This document shows positions 56,588-64,000 of a stretch of DNA of 64,000 nucleotides, in pieces (position 1 is the stretch's first letter; the number at the start of each line of letters is the position of its first letter). Under the pieces are notes generated by a model that made no database searches, was not told where the DNA came from, and saw only the letters and a program-made list of their open reading frames with translations. A program made the position numbers and the translations under genes. Origin of the DNA: Ligustrum vulgare (Eukaryota > Streptophyta > Magnoliopsida > Lamiales > Oleaceae); assembly GCA_963555705.1 (NCBI GenBank), contig OY743182.1, positions 54,874,592 to 54,938,591 of the forward strand, in the 5' to 3' direction.

Positions 56588-57031
56588 TCAAATTGCCAAC
56601 TCACTTTGCACCTCTAAAATTGCCTTAGCCGAATTCCTCAGCTGTTGTGTTTCCTCATCCGTAAGATGCACATTGGTCACTCCCAAGACACCACTTCTAC
56701 CGAGCTGTGCCGGCAAGCTGAGGAACACATCGCCTCCATCAATATCATAGAATCCTTTCGCAAGGACTGAGACAGGGTGTATTTTTCTTTGGTCTCTCAA
56801 TAACGTCCGAGCAAGGTTAGCCACAGAGTACCCAATTGCCCATGACGTGTAGCCTTTCAATCTTATCACTTCATATGCGCCTTCCACGACTTCCTTGTGG
56901 ATATTTTCTAGAGTTTCCTTCTCATATACAATCTGTTGCCTCTTTAAGAAACTCAATACTGGCACTCCTCCAACGCTTATGCTCGACCATAGTGCCACTG
57001 AAGTGTCTCCATGCTCCCCAACAATATAGGC
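56588..57031 (-). CDS. LDH: L-lactate dehydrogenase, exon 2 (codons 206-352)
   Basis: After an acceptor atttatag the frame opens with AYIVGEHGDTSVALW, which holds the catalytic histidine of the GEHGD motif (His212). It continues through SSISVGGVPVLSFL, GYTSWAIGYSVANLARTLL, HPVSVLAKGFYDIDGGDVF and GVLGVTNVHLTDEE. It ends EVQSELAI then a stop at 56588, all typical of plant LDH C-termini. No stops or frameshifts occur. Together with exon 1 it encodes the NAD-binding and catalytic domains of a tetrameric enzyme. The intact reading frame across a 4.68-kb intron suggests a working gene, although its intron is full of transposon debris. Confidence 0.95.
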   Translation of the reverse strand, partial: AYIVGEHGDTSVALWSSISVGGVPVLSFLKRQQIVYEKETLENIHKEVVEGAYEVIRLKGYTSWAIGYSVANLARTLLRDQRKIHPVSVLAKGFYDIDGGDVFLSLPAQLGRSGVLGVTNVHLTDEETQQLRNSAKAILEVQSELAI

Positions 57032-60000
57032 CTATAAATACAAATTCAAGTAAAGCATAGCACAGCATACTGAATAAAGAAATTAAGTCCATGTCTGGCT
57101 ATTGTTTATAAGCGGTCAAATCACTATATATCCATGTATTATGTGGAACCAGTACTATCCACTGAACCACTACTCATTCTTAAGTTTATGATTTAAATCA
57201 TTTATAAACAACTCACAAGCATATGATTGTGTTTTGCTAATTTTTATAAACTGTTATAATTGGTCAAAATACTTTTTATCCATACACACATTTCGTGAGA
57301 CTCACAAGACTACCCACTTATCTATCACTCATTTCTATACATTTATGATTTAATCCTTTTATAAACACTTGTAGAACATGCTTGGCCACAAAAGTTTTAC
57401 CAGTTTTCAAGATTTGAATGACTTAATAAGTCTAGAAAGAAGATATATTCATGGTAATCCTCGGGTAACCATAGGACGCATTAAATGATGCTCCTCTTAT
57501 CAGCAGAATACTTGGTTTCTTACAACTGGCATGGAAAGAGAAAAAAAATGAACCTCGCGATGATAGCATAGACAGAATTTATAAAATGATGCTGAAGCAA
57601 CAAACTCTAAGTAATGTAAAACAGTGACACCAATGATTGTTTACACAAGAAATGTAAGCATTAGTAAGCGAATGGAATCATTACTGTAACTCCTTCCTTG
57701 TAATAAAGATAAATAAAGAGACGAGTCTATTCACTTGTTCATTCCAAAAGTATGCCCGTATGTAGCATAAATAAGAGTCCCCATATAAATCTACATTTAA
57801 TTTAGCAAAAGATTGAATAATCTTTATTTGTTTATCCTGTTACCCACTCAGATAACTGGAAAGTAACATGCAGAAAAATATTATTTCTAATTTTGAGTTA
57901 CAGAAGATTTTGGTTAGTAATAGATTAATAACCATATACTTCCGCAATAATATGAAACATAATGGTAATGTTGCACCAATGAATATGTTATGAACTTGCA
58001 AGACAGGGCACGGGTACCCGACGTATGCTGTTCCAACAAAGGTTGGAGGTGGTTGATTCAACTTCAATGCTTAATTAGTTTACAGTAGTTGAGGGATAGA
58101 TCCATTGGCATTCGGGAAAGAGAGCTTCTATTAACGGGCTTGGCATGTTTGTCATGCCGAGTTCCTTGCATGCATTTAGTGTCGCTGGCTGGCTTTGACT
58201 GGATTACCTCAATGTAGATTAACCTTGGTCAAGTCATTGTGTGATATTGGCAGTGGCAGATTTGATGTCAAGTTTAGCAAAACTCTGCTTTAAAATTGTG
58301 TCAAAGCTGCTTTGTATAGCACTGGGAGTGCGCGGATTGTCTTATGTGAGCTCACCCTAGTAATTTAAGTTGGTTGTGCTCCCCAGCTCAACAATAAGGT
58401 TAACTCTATTACTGAGGACAGATGCAACCAATAAGAGCAAGAATTATAGAAGAAAGGGAAAAGAGATAAGAAGAGAAGGAGAAAGTAGAAAGGAGGAGCA
58501 AACAAAAGAAGGAAAGAAAGGAGGAGCGAACAAAGAGAGAGAAGCAATTTAGAGGGAGGAAATATTTGTTTATTCAATAATCAAGTCTAACTAATATAAT
58601 GCATAGACCCTATTTATATTGTGTTTTAAGTAGCTTTTCTTTTCTCTTTTTTATCTTCATGAAAAGTATAATTCATACACATATAACCCTTGAAGGCTTT
58701 ATGTTAGTATATTTTTGTGTTTATTATTATTTATTTGGGTTTATTTCATGTTTTAGGCTTCATTCCCGAAGGTGAGCTACACTGACGACAAAAAAAGAAC
58801 GGATTTTGCCGAACTTCAGTGAATTTGATGATAAGAGGTGAAAAAGACATGTTTGGGGTGCATTTGGAAATTCAAGTGACAAAACTAAAAAAACACCGTC
58901 AAAATTGGAATTAAGAGCATCTATAATGGATGTGTTAATTCAATTGTTAGAAAACTTCAATGGTGGTGCAAAAATAGGTATAAATTAGCATATTAGAAAC
59001 CACTTTGCATCCCAATTTATATTCTCGTGGATCTAAATAAAAAAAATTGCTCCAATGGATAAATGCAAATTATAATATTTAAATTCAATTTTTGCACAAT
59101 TTTTTTAGCTCTTAATTTTTTATGTCAATTTATTTTTTATTAGTGTATATATAAATATTACGAACAAGTTGATCTAAAAAAATCAAAATTAAGTTAAGAA
59201 AACAAAAGATATAAAATATAAAACATGTGCAAATTAATGTAAAAAATTCAAATTGTAATCTAAATTAATATAACTTTTGGGATATTTTTTTGAGACATTG
59301 ACGAGAAGAAAGAACAATAAAAAAAATAAGAGAAAAAGAAAATTGGGGAAATTGAAGAAATGAGCTAAAAGCATGATTTCACTCCAAAAACTGAGGAAGA
59401 ATGAATTCAAAGAACAAGATTGTGCTTGTTGTGTGTTTAATGTATTTCATTTGTTTCTCACCAAATGTTTGCTTAGTGAAGTATTTAATTTTCGAGAGGC
59501 TATTAGATATTTTAGACCCTATAGCAAGAGGTCAAGCACTCTTGGTTCTTGTAAGAGATACTCCGAAGCTAGTTGATCTTTGAACTATTCTCACAAAAAT
59601 TAACATAATTAATTGTGTTATTAATCTACATCAAAATATGGTAGGTGAATATGCTCATTTTGAGCTAGTTTGACATGCGAGAGAAGTAAATAGCTAAATT
59701 AAGAGAATTGGTTCTATCATTAGAAAGTGTGTAATAATCATGAGAACATCATGAGAACATTAATATTCTACCATTAGAAGTAAATAGCTACATTAAGAGA
59801 ATTGGTTCTATATATCATTTGAAAAGAAGGGTTGCGATTGGCAAATATTTTAGTTTGAGGAACTTAGTGCTACATAGGCGAAAAATTAAGGGTACACAAT
59901 AGTTTTTTATATCTACGCCACATTTTAATTACAAGAAAAGCTTTTAAAATTTGTTCACTTAGCTTTTATGTCCTCAATTTTTTTCAACACATTATTATAC

Positions 60001-60356
60001 TTAATTTTCAATTAATTAACATATTTTGTTTCAAATCACAATTTCTATCCAAATAATTTGCTCATGTGCATTGAAAAAATGGGAAAATATTTATTTTTGA
60101 CTCGAGAAATAAATAAGTATTTTTCGCACTCATAACATATATTTTACACAAAAATAGTCACTATGGACATGATGTGAAAATTAATAGATGATTGATGAAA
60201 AAAATATATAAAATACTTGGGAGCATAAGAGTAAAAATAAGAACTTTAGGAATATTCATTAAAATTAACATGGTTAACAAATGTTGTAGTGTCAATATAA
60301 TTACCCAAAAATTCATGCAGAAAATTTGACCCTACAACAATTTCCGTAATCTAGTA

Positions 60357-60685
60357 TCCATGTTGCTCGGACTCGAGTACAAGTATCAACGGGTACATAT
60401 CTAGGTGTCCGACTCTTTTATTTTCAAAACCTAAAATACAGGGACGTGGCTAAAAAAAATGCAAAATTTTGACATAAATGCATGAATACGTCTTATAAAT
60501 TTCAAATTACTTTAAAAATTTATGTATTAGTAATAATAAATGTATTTTTTGGAGATATGAATGATTATCCTTTAATTTAAGTGATATAAAGTATCATCTT
60601 TTGATTAAAAAGATCCGAGAAGGATCTCATACCCAAATGTCCGTCACAAGTACTTCTTCAAAAGTGAAGTGTCCGAGTAACATAG
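60357..60685. mobile_element. hAT-type MITE in the LDH intron (329 bp)
   Basis: The ends TCCATGTTGCTCGGAC and, in reverse complement, CTATGTTACTCGGACA are inverted repeats. TCTAGTA lies on both sides (60350-60356, 60686-60692), giving a 7-8 bp target duplication. No coding capacity. Confidence 0.8.
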
Positions 60686-60704
60686 TCTAGTACTACATTT
60701 TCAA

Positions 60705-61626
60705 AGTTAATTATCTCAATAATCACTAAACTTATGTCTTTAACTGATTACTGAAATTTAAAGTGTCGAATTTTTATCACTAAACTTATGAGTTAATTGT
60801 TTCAATAATCACTGAAATATATCTGTCTTTGACTAATTACCGGATTTTAAATTGCCGAGTTTTGGTCATAAACTTATGAGTGGATCGTCTTAATAATCAC
60901 TAAACTTATATTTATGTCTTCAACCGATCACTAAATTTAATGCTCAAATTTTGGTCACTAAACTTATCACAATATTGGACATTTTGATCATTGACTTAAC
61001 TTTCATAACGGAATTGGTGACATAGCAGACCGAATGTACACACAGCGTCACGTTACATTTAACCGACCAATCAAGGCACACCAAATTGTAACGTAAACTT
61101 TAAAAAACATCTTCGATTGTTCACTAAACTTTAAGGTGATTGACCTATAGTCACTAAACTTTTAAAAATGACACGACTAACCTGAAAATTTATAAATACT
61201 CTTCCAAATTATCAATTGCATACAAAAGATCAACGGTCGAAGATGTTTTTCAAAGTTTAATGACCAATTGAAGAAATTTTTTAAAATTTTGTCGGATGTG
61301 ATTACTTGATTAAATGTAACATAGTGCCAAGTCAAGTTTGTCAGCCATTTTGATAAAAGTCAATAACTAACGTTCAGCAATTTGATAAGTTTACTGACCA
61401 AAAATCGATACTTTAAGCTTCAGTTATCAATCGATCACAAACATAAATTCAATGATTATTGTCACAATTAACTCATAAATTTAGTAATCAAAACTCAAAA
61501 CTTTAAACTTTATGTATCAATCGAATACATAAACATAAGTTTAGTGACCAAAACTCGACAATTTAAGTTTTGGTGATGAGATGAAGACAGAGATATAAGT
61601 GCAGTGATTATTGGGATAATTAACTC
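60705..61626. mobile_element. long inverted-repeat element with internal repeats in the LDH intron
   Basis: The left end AGTTAATTATCTCAATAATC matches the reverse complement of the right end (GAGTTAATTATCCCAATAAT). Inside, 'cactaaactta', 'tcaataatcac' and 'tcgagttttggtcac' units recur several times, in one orientation in the left half and the opposite in the right half. No transposase. It is probably a fold-back or MULE-related MITE. Confidence 0.7.
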
Positions 61627-61712
61627 CATTTCAAAGCAATTGCACTGAAACTCGAAACTTGAAAGTAAGTGATTAATTAAATATACAAAATAAGTGATTA
61701 TTATAAACTCAC

Positions 61713-62327
61713 CTGCACGTCCTGCGCATTGACATCAAGATGATCAGCGATCAAGAACCGAAACCGGGACGAATCCAAGTTGGTTCCCGACCCAATAACC
61801 CTATTGGCTGGGAACCCGGACAGCTTCCAGGCCACGTAAGTCAACACATCGACGGGATTAGACACTATCAGCAGTATACATTCCGGTGAGTACTTAGCCA
61901 ACGGCGGTACAATAAATTTGAACAAGGAGAGGTTTCGTTGTATAAGATTGAGCCTACTTTCCCCCGGGATCTGTCGAGCGCCGGCGGTGATGATGCAGAG
62001 GTCGGAACCGGCAGTGACATCGTAGTCGACGGAAGCTTGGATTCGGGTTCGGGGGAGGAAGGCAGCGGCGTGCTGGAGGTCGAGCATTTCGCCTCGGAGT
62101 TTATCGGCCTTGGCGTCGACGAGGGCGAGTTCGTCGGCGAGGTCTTGGGTGAGGATAGTCTGGGCGATAGCCATGCCGACGTTTCCAACTCCGACTACGG
62201 TGATTTTGGTCCGGCGTTCGGTGGAGGATGGTGGCTTGGCGTTGGAAATGGGCTTGAAGAAGGCTTGGGTTAAGTCCAGGCCGCCGGGACCTAGGGAAGA
62301 GGATGATGTGCTCTTGTGCATGGACAT
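61713..62327 (-). CDS. LDH: L-lactate dehydrogenase, exon 1 (codons 1-205)
   Basis: The enzyme interconverts pyruvate and lactate with NAD(H) in the cytosol, mainly during oxygen shortage. Exon 1 carries a Ser-rich N-terminal extension ([18 protein letters not shown]), then the Rossmann motif [13 protein letters not shown] (residues 44-56) and the ribose-binding Asp of LVDAKAD (71). The substrate-loop segment [13 protein letters not shown] includes Arg118 and Arg125. SNPVD (156-160) and [11 protein letters not shown] with Arg188 follow. The start at 62327 (MSMHKS) is chosen because upstream codons look like leader; M3 at 62321 is also possible. The exon ends GTGCAG before gtgagt, in phase 0. 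It joins 57031 to give a 352-aa protein, the normal plant LDH size with the usual single intron. Confidence 0.95.
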
Positions 62328-63060
62328 TTTAGCACCTTGAAGAAAAAATAGTGTATGTATGGCGTGACTGAGGGAGAATTGCAGGCGGCGGCGACGGTTG
62401 TTAGTGGGGGTTTTTATGAATTTCAATCAAATGTGAATGAAAAACTTTTGACCGGTGAGAAGAGGAAGAATAATTATTATAGTAAGAATTTGTACCTATA
62501 ATCATAAAGAGAACCATACAGAAATGTAAGGTTGGACTGCCAATATGGCCATTTTTAATAATAAAAAATAGGTTTAAAAATGACAAAAACTACTACACCC
62601 CCATCTCATTCTTCTTATGTACTCAATCTCAACCATTCATCAATAGTCAAGTTCACAATTGTTTACTTTTCAACCAAATCTCAACCATCATTTAACCTAA
62701 AATTTACTATTCATTTCAAAAAAAACTCATTTTAAACAATACCAAACACGATCTACATAATACAGATTGTCTTCTTCGAGAAGCTGTATTCCTCCATGGA
62801 TTGTTTTGCCAAACACACTTTCCACCCCGTCTGAGCTACAAGATCACCGTCGACCACCAATAATAATCAACATCGGCCAGTTCATATACCTCCAGTATCC
62901 AACTCTGAGCACCACTGCTTCATTCGATAAATTTAGTCCGTTTACGGCTTAAATAAATCACTACTCCAAACCCAGTTCATCTTTGCCAAATGCTGAACAC
63001 CGCCAACCACAGACCATCTCAGTCCATTTTCTATTGTTCATCTCTCTGGTTTTTAGTCAT
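62328..63060. other. LDH 5' flank
   Basis: It should hold the LDH leader and promoter. No unambiguous TATA box at a convincing distance. From about 62590 the DNA is C/A-rich and repeat-like. Confidence 0.4.
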
Positions 63061-64000
63061 CTATAGTGCAGTTTTTAATACCAGAGTCATGTAAATTATG
63101 GAACCTTCACAGTAGAGCCATAAATAATCATTAACAGCGTGCAATGCTTCCAATATTGAAGGAATAGATCCTCCATATCTTCCCAATTTCATCAAACACA
63201 GAAACACTTGGCCTTCACTTTCTCCCCCCACATTCCTTGACCTCAATTTACCCCTAATTTTCCTATTACTCTCTGATGATGCAAAAAATCGTACCTCAAA
63301 TATTCCGAGCTTGAGCAATAAAGTAGCACGAACTGGATCTCCAAATACCTGCAATAAGGAGGTGTGTCTTCGTCGCCCCTCCGATGCTTAATTCAGTAAA
63401 GAGGAAGGGAAAATTTATGCAATAAGCTATATACTGGAAGAAAAATTGTTGTGTACCTGAATTGTGATTAAGAGCCACGTATTTATAGAGATATCTAGAC
63501 GAGTTATATTAAGACTGAAATATCTGCATTGCATGAGTCCTGTTAGGAATCATCCTCCTACTTTTTAGGGATTGTGTTATCAGATGCTGGATTAGGAGAT
63601 AACTCCTAGCATTCGTAGAAAACATATATTCCACGTCAGATAGGGGACCCCACAACCGGTCGCGAGTAAGCACCTCGAGCAGTTATGACCCCGACCAACA
63701 CGTGAGCTTGAATATGCGAAGTGGTTCCTCGGGGGTATATAATCCTCGGGGTTGATGCATTCGGCACGCGGATGGTATGTATGGTCGGGGTTGTTCCATG
63801 GTCATGCTCGAGAAATCTTTTAATCTATGCTCATCACTGGCCCTCACGCATCCACGCGCGAGTTCAGCGAGGGCAGGATGCGCCAACAACGATGAATTGA
63901 AATGATCGGGGGTGAGTAGACAGTTTTGTCAGCTGTGACGTCGTTCAGAATAGACATGACGTTTGGCAGGCCACGTGGCAGCAGGATCGTTGACATGTGG
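63061..64000 (-). mobile_element. part of a gypsy-like LTR and leader, running off the window
   Basis: On the minus strand the order is a G/C-rich upstream part with CACGTGGC and GACGTCA-like motifs (63900-63975), a TATA box CTATAAATA (63488-63480), and a leader with 'ctgaattaagcatcggaggg' (about 63390). The last phrase is common in the R/U5 of plant gypsy LTRs. The downstream frame 63354-63061 has no known domain. The LTR starts beyond 64000 and its 3' end was not fixed. Confidence 0.5.
63480..63488 (-). promoter_or_regulatory. TATA box of the edge LTR
   Basis: CTATAAATA on the minus strand, followed by a leader of the type described for the LTR at 63061-64000. Confidence 0.55.

Larger units (their letters stand above)
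57032..61712 (-). other. LDH intron (4681 bp) with transposon debris
   Basis: Bounded by gtgagt (61712) and atttatag (57032). It includes a GA-rich tract (about 58440-58560), a 'gagcatctataatgg' MITE-like phrase at 58916, a short frame at 59401-59583 of unknown meaning, and two clear inverted-repeat elements at 60357-60685 and 60705-61626. I see no additional exon of the host gene. Confidence 0.8.

Noticed and set aside
59401..59583. Small secreted peptide gene in the LDH intron (signal-like KIVLVVCLMYFICFSPNVC)
   Set aside because: No promoter, no conserved cysteine pattern and a repeat-like surrounding. A hydrophobic frame of 60 codons is easily open by chance in AT-rich DNA.
61868..62340. 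Several long ORFs on both strands (Gly/Asp/Glu- or Ser/Pro-rich)
   Set aside because: They are shadows of LDH exon 1 in other frames, made open by its GC-rich codon use.

Overview
The window is nuclear DNA from a flowering plant, almost certainly a eudicot. The evidence is GT-AG introns, plant-type LTR retrotransposons, hAT, CACTA and Tourist-like DNA transposons, a tRNA-derived SINE, a plant eight-cysteine (HyPRP/LTP-like) gene and a two-exon plant L-lactate dehydrogenase gene. The species cannot be fixed from the sequence. The window is AT-rich, gene-poor and dominated by transposable elements, many nested two or three deep. Only two genes look intact: the eight-cysteine protein gene (21986-22375, minus) and L-lactate dehydrogenase (exons 61713-62327 and 56588-57031, minus, 352 codons, one 4.68-kb intron). 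A third host gene, a CHX-type cation/H+ exchanger (49967 to about 56240, plus), is a pseudogene split by a young copia element.

Layout. 1-9553: 3' part of an Athila-like Ty3/gypsy element with broken pol. Its 3' LTR holds a complete 3.0-kb non-autonomous LTR element (5334-8342, TSD ACCTA). 10325-12787: solo LTR. 12788-21409: decayed copia element, interrupted by a three-layer nest: TIR transposon 13426-19488, inside it a solo gypsy LTR 13813-19236 (TSD AATGT), inside that a CACTA transposon 14703-18692 (TSD GAT) carrying captured UDP-xylose-synthase exons. 21986-22375: eight-cysteine gene. 23400-26910: MITE-like elements, including a Tourist-like element (TSD TAA). 27017-38326: hAT element whose transposase is cut by a 7.5-kb gypsy element (28776-36310, TSD TTTTT), which itself holds a SIRE-like solo LTR (32973-34757, TSD AGTAC). 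39780-48812: LTR remnants, a solo LTR (41142-42572, TSD AGTAC), a SINE with 16-bp TSDs and a second copy of the 10325 solo-LTR family in inverse orientation (46596-48812, TSD AAAAT). 49967-56240: CHX pseudogene with copia insertion 50700-55537 (TSD ATTTA). 56588-62327: LDH, its intron loaded with MITEs. 63061-64000: part of another gypsy LTR.

The most unusual signal is that six or seven LTRs, several from clearly different families, each carry a cluster of short CpG-centred palindromes (TTACGGCCGTAA, ACCGGTCGACC, CACGCGATCGCGTG and relatives) placed about 25-130 bp upstream of a likely TATA box. The palindrome differs between most families, but the arrangement and position recur. In one element the 5' LTR has lost exactly this array and its TATA box by a 518-bp microhomology deletion, while the 3' LTR keeps it.

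All element boundaries, TSDs and splice sites were read by eye. Family names rest on recognisable motifs, not on database searches.
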